Assembly (NCBI GenBank): GCA_958296175.1
Contig: OY282448.1
Coordinates: 2,294,127 to 2,358,126 of the forward strand
DNA: 64,000 nucleotides
Source of the DNA: an uncultured Chloroflexota bacterium
Lineage (GTDB): Bacteria > Chloroflexota > UBA11872
Direction: 5' to 3'
In this document: positions 1 through 9,118 of the stretch, in pieces
Layout: each line of letters begins with the position of its first letter
Numbering within the stretch: the stretch's first letter is position 1
Translations under genes and position numbers: made by a program
The notes under the pieces: generated by a model
What the model saw: the letters and a program-made list of their open reading frames with translations, nothing else
Database searches by the model: none
What the model was told of the DNA's origin: nothing

Positions 1-742
1 ACTCGTCCACCAGCGTCTGGTTGTAGATAAACCCGTTGATCCCGCCTTGGTAGGTGACCCCGTACTGGTTGCCGTGCAGCCTGGTCGGCGGCGGGAACGT
101 GTGGTCGTCGTCGTGGCCGTTGTCCGTCCAGAGGTTGGGGATGTAGTAGTACTCCTCCTCGTTCCAGCCGTCCATCTTGGCCAGGTAGTCGTTGAGCTGG
201 AGCACGATGTTGTCGTCGCGCCAGGCGTTGAAGAGGTGGCCGTCCCACAGCACCATCTCCGGCAGCGTGCCCGCCGCCGCGCGGATTGACAGCGTGTCCC
301 AATAGTCGCCGCCCACCGGCTCCACCAGCACGCGGATGTCCGGGCGCTTGTTGGCGTAGTTCTCCACGGCCCACTGCACGGCCGCGCCGCGCGGGCCCGA
401 GGTGTGGTCGGTGGCGAAGGTCAGCGCCACCGGCGGCCGCTGCGCCTGCACCTCCACGATCTTTTCGACTTCGCGCGTGACGATCTTCTCGACTTCGACG
501 ACCTTTTCGACCTGCACCTCCTGCGTGCGGGTCACAACCCGTTCGACAGGCACCTCGCGGGTGACGACGCGTTCGGTCTCGCGCGTGACGATCTTCTCGA
601 CCGGCACTTCCTTCACGACAATTTCTTTGACCGGCACCTCTTTGGTGACGACCTGGGTCTCGCCGCAGGCCGCCAGCAAGGCCGCGCCGCCCGCGGCAGC
701 GCCGCCAATCCCCAAACCCTTCAGCAGCAGCCTTCGCGTCAT
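1..742 (-). CDS. Extracellular solute-binding lipoprotein of a sugar-type ABC transporter (3' end beyond the window)
   Basis: The reading frame opens at an ATG at 742 preceded by a GGGAGGG ribosome-binding sequence and runs off the left edge of the window with no stop, so about 247 residues are visible. Residues 1-26 form a Tat-like lipoprotein signal (TRRLLLKG, hydrophobic stretch, LLAAC lipobox with Cys26). Residues 28-97 are a low-complexity linker of VEKIVTREV-like repeats. After this the family-1 solute-binding fold begins (LTFATDHTSGPRG, then GTLPEMVLWDG and LNDYLAKMDG). The protein should sit lipid-anchored outside the membrane and deliver a sugar or similar solute to a permease beyond the window. 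The substrate cannot be told. Identification as a family-1 binding protein rests on overall pattern. Confidence 0.85.
   Translation of the reverse strand, partial: MTRRLLLKGLGIGGAAAGGAALLAACGETQVVTKEVPVKEIVVKEVPVEKIVTRETERVVTREVPVERVVTRTQEVQVEKVVEVEKIVTREVEKIVEVQAQRPPVALTFATDHTSGPRGAAVQWAVENYANKRPDIRVLVEPVGGDYWDTLSIRAAAGTLPEMVLWDGHLFNAWRDDNIVLQLNDYLAKMDGWNEEEYYYIPNLWTDNGHDDDHTFPPPTRLHGNQYGVTYQGGINGFIYNQTLVDE
452..661 (-). repeat. Coding low-complexity linker of VEKIVTREV-type repeats
   Basis: About 70 residues after the lipidated Cys consist of imperfect units such as VPVEKIVTRE, VEKVVEVEKI and VTREVEKIVE. The likely role is a spacer holding the binding domain away from the membrane. Similar linkers are common in Chloroflexota binding proteins (recalled, not searched). 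Confidence 0.8.
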
Positions 743-1017
743 CGCTGCCCTCCCCAGGGACGGCCCTGAACGTCCACGTCCACGTTGTTCGAGACTGGAC
801 GCCGTCACGGTACGCGCGGCGCTCAGCGCCGTCAAACCACGGGCAGCCGCGGGCAGGTCGCGCCGAGCCGCGCACTGGCGCCCCTGTTCAGTCGGCGCCA
901 AGAAGCCGCCGGCCGTCCCATCCCCGCGTCCGTGCAGGATCGAGGACGGTATGGCCGGGGCCAGGCCGGAGCCGCTGGTGCTAGGCTCGGTGCGCGACGC
1001 TGCGGCGGGGCGAACGA

Positions 1018-2490
1018 ATGACGGCGGCCACGCGGCCCAACCTGTTGATCATCCTGTGCGACCAGCTCGACGCCGGGTATCTGGGCGCGTACGGGAGCCG
1101 CGCCGCGCAAACGCCGCATATCGACCGGCTGGCCGCCGACGGGTTGACCCTGGAACGCGCCTACGTGCCGCTGCCACAGTGCTCCCCCGCGCGCGCCTCC
1201 ATGTTCACCGGCCTGTATCCGCATCAGCACCATCTGCTCTGCGTCCCGCGCCCGGGGCGAGACGAACGCTTTGGCACAGTGCAGCAGCGGGCCGTGCTGC
1301 CCGAGAGCGTGCCCTCGTTGGGCCAGGCCTTCCGCGACGCCGGCTACCGCATGGGCTACACCGGCCCCTGGCACATGGGCAACGACGAAATCCCGCATCA
1401 CGGCTGGGAAGAGCATTGGCGCACTTACCGCTACTGGAAGAACGGGCGCGACTACTACATCCAGCATCTGGAGCGCCACGGGCTGGCCGACCTGTTTCAC
1501 CGCGAACACCGTCAGTTCTCGTTCGGCGACGGCATCGCAACTGGCGTCGTGCCGTCGGGCGCGTCGACCATTCCGGTCGAGCACGCGCGCACGTCGTGGT
1601 CCGTGGACGAGACCATCGCCTTCATCGACGGCCGCGACGCGCGGCCCTGGGCGTTCACGCTCTCGATCAAAGACCCGCACCCGCCGGTGATTTCGCCCGG
1701 CGACTTTGCGCAGCGGATCGACCCGGCGGACGTCGAGCTGCCGCCCACGCTGGACGAAGACTTCGCGGGGATGTCCGACGCCTATCCGCGCAGCCTGACG
1801 CACCGCTGGGTGCGCAACATGTCGGAGCAGGACTGGCGGCGGCTGATCGCTCACTACCACGGCCTCAACGCGCATATCGACACGGAACTGGGGCGGCTGT
1901 TCGCGCACCTGGACGCGCACGGTCTGCGCGACGACACCCTGATCGTGTTCCTGTCCGACCACGGCGAGATGATGGGCGCGCACCGCATGGCGGGGAAAGG
2001 CCCGGCCATGTTCGAGCAGTCCATCGGCATCCCGCTGATCCTGCGCTGGCCGGCGGCCATCGACGCCGGCCGCCGCAGCCGCGCCTTGTTCAACACCGTC
2101 GACCTCGCCGCCACGCTGGGGTCGCTGTGCGGGGTTCCTGTCCAGCCAGGCGCGGGGCTGGACCAAAGCGAAACTATCCTGGGCCGCGCCCCCGGCCCGC
2201 GGCGCGTGGTGTTCTGCGAGTTCTACGTCGAGGCGGGCCTGCGCGACGACCTGATGTTCGTCAAGACGGCCGTCACCGACCGCTGGAAGCTCAACCTCTG
2301 GCTCTACGACCGGCCGGAGCTGTTCGACCTGCGTGACGACCCGCACGAAACCCGCAACCTGATCGACGACCCATCCACCCTCGACGTGCGCGCGTCACTG
2401 GCCGACGACATCATCGCCTGGGCGCGCGAAACCAACGACTCGCTGCTGCCAACCATCGAGTGGACCGCCGGCCGGGTCAGGCTGCCGTAA
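1018..2490 (+). CDS. Sulfatase (formylglycine-dependent, choline-sulfatase / phosphonate monoesterase-like)
   Basis: This 490-residue protein hydrolyses a sulfate (or phosphonate) ester. The N-terminus carries the metal-binding start of the alkaline phosphatase fold (NLLIILCDQLDA). The sulfatase signature QCSPARASMFTG follows, with Cys55 as the residue expected to become formylglycine (C-x-P-x-R). Further metal and active-site elements are SDHGEMMGAH and the KDPHPP segment. The C-terminal region LFDLRDDPHETRNL is typical of the family. No signal peptide is evident, so it is probably cytoplasmic. It is divergent from the binding-protein gene, and 138 bp separate its stop from the convergent lpd stop. 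No formylglycine-generating enzyme is seen in the window. The substrate is unknown. Confidence 0.93.
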   Translation: MTAATRPNLLIILCDQLDAGYLGAYGSRAAQTPHIDRLAADGLTLERAYVPLPQCSPARASMFTGLYPHQHHLLCVPRPGRDERFGTVQQRAVLPESVPSLGQAFRDAGYRMGYTGPWHMGNDEIPHHGWEEHWRTYRYWKNGRDYYIQHLERHGLADLFHREHRQFSFGDGIATGVVPSGASTIPVEHARTSWSVDETIAFIDGRDARPWAFTLSIKDPHPPVISPGDFAQRIDPADVELPPTLDEDFAGMSDAYPRSLTHRWVRNMSEQDWRRLIAHYHGLNAHIDTELGRLFAHLDAHGLRDDTLIVFLSDHGEMMGAHRMAGKGPAMFEQSIGIPLILRWPAAIDAGRRSRALFNTVDLAATLGSLCGVPVQPGAGLDQSETILGRAPGPRRVVFCEFYVEAGLRDDLMFVKTAVTDRWKLNLWLYDRPELFDLRDDPHETRNLIDDPSTLDVRASLADDIIAWARETNDSLLPTIEWTAGRVRLP

Positions 2491-2628
2491 CGCCGCCGCC
2501 GCTCGGGATATTCGCGGCGTCCCCCGCGGCGCGGGCTACGAGGCCCTGCGCGCCGCACCCGGCGTCTCTGCGGATATCGATGGCTGCTCCCGCCGCGGCG
2601 GCGGACGGACGGACGACGTTCGAGCGGA

Positions 2629-4059
2629 TCAACGCCTGGCGTTCGTGAGGAAGTGCGCGCTGGCGCCGTAGAGGACCTCGGCGGCTTCCATCAGCGTCTC
2701 GGACGTGGTGGGGTGCGGGTGCATGCTCAGGCGCAGGTCTTCCGCGCGCGCGCCCATTTCGACGGCCAGCACGCCTTCGGCAATCAGCTCGCCCGCGCCC
2801 GCGCCGGTGATCCCCACGCCCAGCACGCGGTCGGTGCGCGGCTCCAGGACGAGCTTGGACAGCCCGTCGGTGCGCCCCAGCGTGGTTGCGCGGCCGGATG
2901 CCGCCCAGGGAAACCGCGCGACCTGGTGAGGAATGCGTTGGTCGCGGGCCTGGGTCTCGGTGAGGCCGCACCAGGCAATTTCGGGGTCGGTGAAGACGAC
3001 GGCCGGGACGGCGTGCGGCTCGTAGACCGCGGGCTGCCCCGCCATCGCGGCCGCCGCCGTGTGCGCTTCGTGGGTGGCCTTGTGGGCCAACATGGGTTCG
3101 CCCGCCACGTCCCCAACCGCAAAAATGTGGGGTGCGGTGGTGCGGCGCTGCGCGTCGACCTGCACGAACCCGCGCGCGTCGCACTCGACGCCCGCTTTGT
3201 CCAGGTCGAGGCCATCGCTGGTCGGGCGGCGCCCCACCGCCGTCAGCACGCGGTCGAAGGTCCGCGCGGGATCGTCGAGCCGCGCCCCGGCCAGCCGCAC
3301 GCGCACGCCGTCGTCCTCGACTCGCAGCGTTTGAACGCGCGTGTTCAACAAGATCTCCTCGAACGCGCCCGCCAGCCGCTGGGCGAGCGGCCGCACGAGG
3401 TCGCGGTCCGCGCCGGGCAGAAGTCCGGACGCCATTTCCACCAAGGTCACGCGCGACCCCAGCGCCGCAAAGACCGAGCCGAGCTCCAGGCCGATGTATC
3501 CGCCGCCAACCACCAGCAGCGATGACGGGACGTCGGCCAGGGCCAGCGCCGAGGTGGAGTCCATCACACGCGCGCCGTCCGCGGCCAACCCGGGGGGCGC
3601 GGCCGGCTGCGAGCCGGTGGCCACCACGGCGTAGTCGAAGGCGATCGGCGCGGGGTCGGCGCCGTCTCCCGTGTCGACGTGCAGCGTGTGCGCGTCGGCG
3701 AAGCGCGCCCGTCCGCGCACGAACCGGACGTTGCGCGCGCGCACGAGCTGCCCGAGTCCCGCCGTCATGCGCGCAATGACCCGATCCTTCCAGCCGCGCA
3801 GTGCGTCCAGATCGACCTCGGGGCGCTGGAAGCGCACGCCCCAGTCGGCGGCGCGTTCGGATTCGTCCAGCAGCGCGGCCACGTGCAGCAGCGTCTTGGA
3901 CGGGATGCAGCCGCGGTAGAGGCAGGCGCCGCCGGGATTGGCCTCGGGGTCGATCAGCGTCACGTCGAATCCCAGGTCGGCCGCGCGGAATGCCGCGGGA
4001 TAGCCGCCCGGCCCAGCGCCGATCACGGCCACGCGCGGCCGGCGGCCTGCGTCCGTCAC
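2629..4059 (-). CDS. lpdA: Dihydrolipoyl dehydrogenase (E3)
   Basis: This FAD protein of 476 residues reoxidises dihydrolipoyl groups of the E2 encoded just upstream, passing electrons to NAD+. Visible elements: the N-terminal FAD-binding VAVIGAGPGGY, the redox-active disulfide GACLYRGCIPSK (Cys46 and Cys51), the NAD-binding VVGGGYIGLELG, the second FAD motif IFAVGDVAGEPMLAHKA, and the C-terminal HPHPTTSE with the catalytic His/Glu pair. I chose a GTG at 4059, five bases after the E2 stop. The frame stays open further upstream, but that part overlaps the E2 gene and shows no E3 sequence. It is the last gene of the lipB-lipA-aceE-E2-lpd run. Confidence 0.95.
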   Translation of the reverse strand: MTDAGRRPRVAVIGAGPGGYPAAFRAADLGFDVTLIDPEANPGGACLYRGCIPSKTLLHVAALLDESERAADWGVRFQRPEVDLDALRGWKDRVIARMTAGLGQLVRARNVRFVRGRARFADAHTLHVDTGDGADPAPIAFDYAVVATGSQPAAPPGLAADGARVMDSTSALALADVPSSLLVVGGGYIGLELGSVFAALGSRVTLVEMASGLLPGADRDLVRPLAQRLAGAFEEILLNTRVQTLRVEDDGVRVRLAGARLDDPARTFDRVLTAVGRRPTSDGLDLDKAGVECDARGFVQVDAQRRTTAPHIFAVGDVAGEPMLAHKATHEAHTAAAAMAGQPAVYEPHAVPAVVFTDPEIAWCGLTETQARDQRIPHQVARFPWAASGRATTLGRTDGLSKLVLEPRTDRVLGVGITGAGAGELIAEGVLAVEMGARAEDLRLSMHPHPTTSETLMEAAEVLYGASAHFLTNARR

Positions 4060-4064
4060 GCTCG

Positions 4065-5408
4065 TCAGCTTTCCATCGCCAGCATCAGCGGCTGGGCCAA
4101 CGCGTCCACCATCCAGGACAGGAAACGCGCGCCGTCTGCGCCGTCCACCGCCCGATGGTCGAACGACAGCGCCAGCGGCAGCAGCAAACGGGGCATCAGG
4201 TGGCCGCGCACGTACGCGGGCCGCTCGGTCGCCCGCCCCACGCCCAGGATGCCGATTTCCGGCGGGTTGATGATGGGCGTGAAGTGGCCGGCGCCCAGCC
4301 CGCCCAGGTTGCTGACCGTGAAGGACGCGCCTTGCAGGCGGTCGGGCGGCAGGCGCCCCTCGCGCGCCTGCGCCGACACCTCGGTCAATTCCACGGCCAG
4401 CTCGATAATGCTCTTCTGGTCGACGTCCCGAACGACCGGCACCAACAGTCCGCGCGCCGTGTCGGCGGCCACCCCCAGGTGGACATAGCGTTTCAGCACC
4501 AGCTCGTTGGTGGTGAAGTCGGCGCTGGCGTTCATCGCGGGGTTGGCCTTCAGGGCGGCGGCCGCCACCTTCAACAGGATGGCGGTGAGGGTGAGATTGC
4601 CGCCGGCCGCCTGCGCCCGCGCCTTTTCCTTCTGCCGCAGCTCCTCGACCTCGGTGACGTCGGCGTCGGCGAACAGGGTGACGTGCGGGATGGATGTCCA
4701 CGACTGCGTGACGTTGGCCGCGGTTGCGCGCCGCACGCGCGACATGCGCTCGCGGGTAACCTCGCCGTAGGCGCCGAAGTCTGGCAGCGGCGCGGCCGCT
4801 GCGGGGCCGGCCGTCGGCGCGGGTCGAGACCGCGCGTGCGCTTTGACGTCGTCAATGGAGATGCGCCCGCCCGGGCCGGACCCCGGTGTCTGACGGATAT
4901 CGACGCCGATTTCACGGGCGAGCTGCCGCACGGACGGCGCCGCGAACACAGGGCCGGCGCCGTCAGGCGCCGCAGGCGGCAAGGGAACGGCGGCGGGCGC
5001 GAGCGGCGGCGGGGTGGAGCGAGCCCTCGTCGCGTCAGGGTCCGCAATCGCCTCGGCAACCGGCGCGGAGTCTCGGGCCGTATGCGCGACTGACGGCACG
5101 GTCGTTTCTTCTGGAGCTTCCGTTGGGGCGGCGGGCGGCGTTCCCGCGGCGTCCCCGTCCGCCGTCTCGGCCGCATCCGCCAGTTCCAGAATCGCTTGCC
5201 CGACGCTGATCGTGTCGCCGGCGCGCACCAGCAGACGCGCCACCGTGCCCGCCGCGTCGGCCGGCACTTCCAGCGTGGCTTTCTCGCTCTCGATCTCGAT
5301 GATCGGGTCGTCGAGCGCGAGCGTCTGACCTTCGCGCACCAGCACGCGCAGCACGTCGGCGTCGTCCATGCCCTCGCCAAGGTCGGGCAGTTTCAGCTCA
5401 GTGGCCAT
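4065..5408 (-). CDS. aceF: Dihydrolipoamide acetyltransferase (E2) of the pyruvate dehydrogenase complex
   Basis: The 447-residue protein transfers acetyl groups from E1-bound lipoamide to CoA. Residues 1-76 are one lipoyl domain with the lipoylated Lys43 in ESEKATLEV. A Pro/Ala-rich linker follows. The peripheral subunit-binding domain is recognisable (APSVRQLAREIGVD then GPGGRISIDDV). The C-terminal catalytic domain ends with the acyltransferase motif SFDHRAVDGADGARF. Only one lipoyl domain is present, whereas E. coli AceF has three. The ATG at 5408 lies 29 bases after the aceE stop, so the genes are probably cotranscribed. Confidence 0.95.
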   Translation of the reverse strand: MATELKLPDLGEGMDDADVLRVLVREGQTLALDDPIIEIESEKATLEVPADAAGTVARLLVRAGDTISVGQAILELADAAETADGDAAGTPPAAPTEAPEETTVPSVAHTARDSAPVAEAIADPDATRARSTPPPLAPAAVPLPPAAPDGAGPVFAAPSVRQLAREIGVDIRQTPGSGPGGRISIDDVKAHARSRPAPTAGPAAAAPLPDFGAYGEVTRERMSRVRRATAANVTQSWTSIPHVTLFADADVTEVEELRQKEKARAQAAGGNLTLTAILLKVAAAALKANPAMNASADFTTNELVLKRYVHLGVAADTARGLLVPVVRDVDQKSIIELAVELTEVSAQAREGRLPPDRLQGASFTVSNLGGLGAGHFTPIINPPEIGILGVGRATERPAYVRGHLMPRLLLPLALSFDHRAVDGADGARFLSWMVDALAQPLMLAMES

Positions 5409-5437
5409 CGATTGGGGCAGGGTGGCGGTGCGCGCGG

Positions 5438-8167
5438 TCAGGCGAGCCTGGGATTGGCTTTGGCCGGGTCGATCTCCAGGTCTTCGAGCGCCTCGGACAC
5501 GAGCTCACGGTCGAGCTCGCCTTCACGCGCCAACGCGTATAGCGCGGCAAGCGTAACGTACCGCGCGTCTACCTCGAAAAAGTCGCGCAGCACTTCGCGC
5601 GATTCGCTGCGCCCGAACCCGTCGGTGCCCAGCGAGACCAGCGGCTGCGGAATCCACTTGGCGACGGCGTCCGACATTGTCTTGACGTAATCCGACGCGG
5701 CCACCACCACGCCGGGCCGCCCGTCCAACAGCCGCGTGAGATAGGGCGCGCGCGGCTCGGCGTGCGGGTGCAGCATGTTCCAGCGTTCGGCGTCCAGCGC
5801 GTCGCGCCGCAACTCGGTGTAGCTGGTCACCGACCACACGTCCGCCGCCACGCCGTAGCGCTCGCCCAGCAGCTCCTGCGCCTTCAACACCTCGTTGAGA
5901 ATCGCGCCGCTGCCCAGCAGCTGCGCGCGCGCTTTGGGGTCGGCGGCCTGTGCGCGGCGGAACAGGTACATGCCGCGCAGGATTCCCGCGTCCACGTCGG
6001 GGTCGTCGGGCTTGGGTGGATGCGCGTAGTTCTCGTTGCCGACGGTCATGTAGACGAACGCGTCCTCGCCGTCCACGTACATGCGGCGGATGCCGTCGCG
6101 CACGATCACCGCCAGCTCGTGCGCAAAGGCCGGGTCGTAGGCGCGGCAATTCGGGACGGTCGAGAACAGCAGGTGGCTGTGGCCGTCCTGGTGTTGCAAG
6201 CCTTCGCCGGCCAGCGTGGTGCGTCCGGAGGTTCCGCCGACCAGGAATCCGCGCGCGCGGCTGTCGGCCGCCGCCCACACCAGATCGCCCACGCGCTGGT
6301 AGCCGAACATCGAGTAGTAGATGTAGAACGGGATCATGGGCAGGCCGTGGGTCGCATACGAGGTGCCGGCCGCCGTAAACGAGGCCAGCGACCCCGCTTC
6401 GGTGATGCCTTCCTCCAGAATCTGCCCGTCGGTCGACTCCTTGTAATAGAGCAGCGTGTCCGAGTCCACGGGTTCGTAGACCTGCCCCACGTGGGAGTAG
6501 ATGCCGACTTGCCGGAAGAGTGCTTCCATGCCAAAGGTGCGCGCTTCGTCGGGCACGATCGGCACGATCAGGCGCCCGACGTTCGCGTCGCGCAGCAGCT
6601 TGGCCAGCAGGCGCACGAAGACCATGGTGGTGGAGGCTTCGCGGGCGCCGGTGCCGCCGGCAAACTCGGCGTAGGTGTCGTCCGGCGGCGGCTCGACCGG
6701 GTCGCAGGTGCGCGAGCGCGCCGGCAGCGGGCCGCCCAGCGCGCGGCGGCGCTCCGCCAGGTATCGCGCGGCGCCGCTGTTGTCGGGCGGGCGGTAGAGC
6801 GGGGCCTTGCTCACCTCGCTGTCCGAGATCGGAATCTGGAAACGGTCGCGGAAGGTCAGCAGCTCGTCTTCGTTCAGCTTCTTCTGCTGGTGCGTCACGT
6901 TGCGGCCTTCGCCGGCCTCGCCCAGGCCGTACCCCTTGATCGTGCGCGCCAGAATCACCGTGGGCGCGCCGCGGTTCCGCACCGCTGCGTGGTAGGCCGA
7001 GTAGACCTTCGCGGGGTCGTGCCCGCCCAGGCTCATGCGCCACAGCTCGTCGTCGCCGCGGTCGGCCACCATCGCCAGCAGCCGCGGGTCTACGCCGTAG
7101 AAGTTTTCCCGAATGTACGCGCCGCCGGCCACGGAGTACTTCTGATACTCGCCGTCGACCACCTCGGTTGCGCGCCTGGTCAGCAGGCCGTCCGCATCGT
7201 TGGCGAACAGTTCGTCCCAGTCGCTGCCCCAGAGCACTTTGATGACGTTCCAGCCAGCGCCGCGAAACAGGCCTTCCAGCTCCTGCACGATGCTGCCGTT
7301 GCCCCGCACGGGCCCGTCCAGGCGCTGCAGGTTGCAATTCACCACCCAGGTCAGATGGTCCAGGCCCTCGCGCGCCGCCAGCGAGATGGCCGCCGTGGTC
7401 TCGGGCGAGTCGAACTCGCCGTCGCCCAGAAACGCCCAGACGCGCCGCCCCGTGTCCGGGCGCAGGCCGCGGTCGGCCAGGTATTGCATGAACCGCGCCT
7501 GGTAGATGGACATGATCGGCCCGAGCCCCATGGACACCGTGGGGTATTGCCAGAAGTCGGGCATGAGCCAGGGGTGCGGGTAGGACGACAGCCCGCCGCC
7601 CTCGGCCAGCTCGCGCCGGAAGTTGTGCACCTGCGCGGCGGGAATGCGCCCTTCCACGTAGGCGCGCGCATAGATGCCGGGCGACGCGTGGCCTTGAAAG
7701 AACACCACGTCGGCGCCGTCGGGATGCGCCGGCCCGCGGAAGAAGTGGTTGAACCCCACCTCGTAGAGCGTGGCCGCCGACGCGTAGGTCGAAATGTGGC
7801 CGCCGATGCCGTCGGACTTGCGGTTGGCTTCCACCACCATGGCCATGGCGTTCCAGCGGATGACGCTCTTGATCGTGCGCTCGACGTCGCGGTCGCCGGG
7901 ATACGGCGGCTGCCGCTCGGGCGGGATGGTGTTGACGTAGGGCGTGCGCGAGGTGACGGGCAGCGACACCCCGTCGCGCTGGGCGTGGATTTGCAGCTCG
8001 CGCAACAGCCGGGCCACGCGCCGCGGCCCGCGCAGCACGTGCACGTCGTCCAGCGAGTCCAGCCAGTCGCGCGTTTCCAGCGCCTCGACGGCGGCCTCGC
8101 CGGTCTGTCCATTCACGTTCGTCGCGGTTATGACGTCAATCCTTCCGCGGCTGCGGCGCGCGCCCAT
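5438..8167 (-). CDS. aceE: Pyruvate dehydrogenase E1 component, homodimeric AceE type
   Basis: The 909-residue protein is the thiamine-diphosphate enzyme that decarboxylates pyruvate and acetylates the E2 lipoyl group. It matches the single-chain AceE family (E. coli about 887 residues), not the split E1 alpha/beta type. Visible features: WNAMAMVVEANR and GGHISTYASAATLYEVGFNHFFRG near the N-terminus, the ThDP-binding GDGEFDSPETTAAI with the following NCNLQRLDGPVRGNG, and the C-terminal half with GLQHQDGHSHL and FGRSESREVLRDFF. The start is the ATG at 8167; the first 12 or so residues look non-conserved, and a GTG at about 8117 is an alternative. It lies 42 bases after the lipA stop. Confidence 0.95.
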   Translation of the reverse strand: MGARRSRGRIDVITATNVNGQTGEAAVEALETRDWLDSLDDVHVLRGPRRVARLLRELQIHAQRDGVSLPVTSRTPYVNTIPPERQPPYPGDRDVERTIKSVIRWNAMAMVVEANRKSDGIGGHISTYASAATLYEVGFNHFFRGPAHPDGADVVFFQGHASPGIYARAYVEGRIPAAQVHNFRRELAEGGGLSSYPHPWLMPDFWQYPTVSMGLGPIMSIYQARFMQYLADRGLRPDTGRRVWAFLGDGEFDSPETTAAISLAAREGLDHLTWVVNCNLQRLDGPVRGNGSIVQELEGLFRGAGWNVIKVLWGSDWDELFANDADGLLTRRATEVVDGEYQKYSVAGGAYIRENFYGVDPRLLAMVADRGDDELWRMSLGGHDPAKVYSAYHAAVRNRGAPTVILARTIKGYGLGEAGEGRNVTHQQKKLNEDELLTFRDRFQIPISDSEVSKAPLYRPPDNSGAARYLAERRRALGGPLPARSRTCDPVEPPPDDTYAEFAGGTGAREASTTMVFVRLLAKLLRDANVGRLIVPIVPDEARTFGMEALFRQVGIYSHVGQVYEPVDSDTLLYYKESTDGQILEEGITEAGSLASFTAAGTSYATHGLPMIPFYIYYSMFGYQRVGDLVWAAADSRARGFLVGGTSGRTTLAGEGLQHQDGHSHLLFSTVPNCRAYDPAFAHELAVIVRDGIRRMYVDGEDAFVYMTVGNENYAHPPKPDDPDVDAGILRGMYLFRRAQAADPKARAQLLGSGAILNEVLKAQELLGERYGVAADVWSVTSYTELRRDALDAERWNMLHPHAEPRAPYLTRLLDGRPGVVVAASDYVKTMSDAVAKWIPQPLVSLGTDGFGRSESREVLRDFFEVDARYVTLAALYALAREGELDRELVSEALEDLEIDPAKANPRLA

Positions 8168-8209
8168 GCGAGCCTGGCCGCCCGCGCCGCGCCAAAGGAA
8201 CCACGCCGG

Positions 8210-9118
8210 CTACGCACCGCGGGCGGCGCCGGCCGCCGACGCGCGCGCCCTGCGGGCCGCGCGGGCCTGTTCGCCTGCATGGTACGAACTTCGCACCAGG
8301 GGGCCGGATTCCACGTGCACGAAGCCCAGGCCGCGCGCCGCGGCCGCCAGCTCGTCGAACTCGTGCGGCTCGTAGTAGCGCGCGATCGGCAGATGCTTGC
8401 GCGACGGCCGCAGATATTGCCCGATGGTCAACAGATCGCAGTCGTGCGCGCGCAGGTCGGCCAGGGTGCGCACCAGTTCGCCGCGCGTCTCCCCCAGGCC
8501 CACCATCAGGCCGGACTTCGTGGCCATGTCCGGGTCGAGCTCCTTGACGCGGCGCAGCAGCTCCAAGGACTGCGTGTACACCGCCTTGGGGCGCGCGCGC
8601 GGATAGAGCCGCGGCACCGTTTCGATGTTGTGGTTCAGCACCACCGGCCCAGCCTCGACCACGGCGGCCAGCGCATCCCAATCGCCCTGGAAGTCGGGAA
8701 CGAGCACCTCGACCTCCACCCGCGGCGTGCGCGCCCGAATGGCCCGCAGGCAGCCGGCGAAGATCGACGCGCCGCCGTCGGGCACATCGTCGCGGTTGAC
8801 CGACGTAATGACGCAGTAGTCCAACCCCATTTGCTCGACTGCGGCGGCCACGCGCAAGGGTTCCAGCGCATCCAGAGCGCCGGGGCGGCCGGACGTGACG
8901 GCGCAGAACCCGCAGGCGCGCGTGCAGGTGTCCCCCAGAATCATCAGCGTGGCCTCGCCGGCGTTCCAGCACTCGCCGATGTTTGGGCAGCGGGCCTCCT
9001 GGCAGACCGTGTGCAAGCGCTGGCCGCGCACCAGGTCGGTGACGGCGTCGAACCGCTCGCCGCCGGGGACGCGGGCGCGCAGCCAGGAGGGCCGCGCCAC
9101 CCGTACTTCAGTCGCCAT
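8210..9118 (-). CDS. lipA: Lipoyl synthase
   Basis: This 302-residue radical SAM enzyme inserts two sulfurs into protein-bound octanoyl groups to make lipoyl groups. The auxiliary cluster cysteines are Cys39, Cys44 and Cys50 (TVCQEARCPNIGEC), and the radical SAM cluster is Cys65, Cys69 and Cys72 (CTRACGFC). The C-terminal RSSYHAGEQ contains the family's conserved RSSY. The ATG overlaps the end of lipB by 11 bases, so the two are translationally coupled. With lipB it makes the cofactor for the E2 protein encoded downstream. Confidence 0.97.
   Translation of the reverse strand: MATEVRVARPSWLRARVPGGERFDAVTDLVRGQRLHTVCQEARCPNIGECWNAGEATLMILGDTCTRACGFCAVTSGRPGALDALEPLRVAAAVEQMGLDYCVITSVNRDDVPDGGASIFAGCLRAIRARTPRVEVEVLVPDFQGDWDALAAVVEAGPVVLNHNIETVPRLYPRARPKAVYTQSLELLRRVKELDPDMATKSGLMVGLGETRGELVRTLADLRAHDCDLLTIGQYLRPSRKHLPIARYYEPHEFDELAAAARGLGFVHVESGPLVRSSYHAGEQARAARRARASAAGAARGA

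Noticed and set aside
402..2336. Long open frame on the plus strand across the binding-protein and sulfatase region
   Set aside because: It overlaps the sulfatase and the binding protein in other frames, is rich in Arg, Ala and Pro and shows no family motifs; typical of spurious frames in GC-rich DNA.
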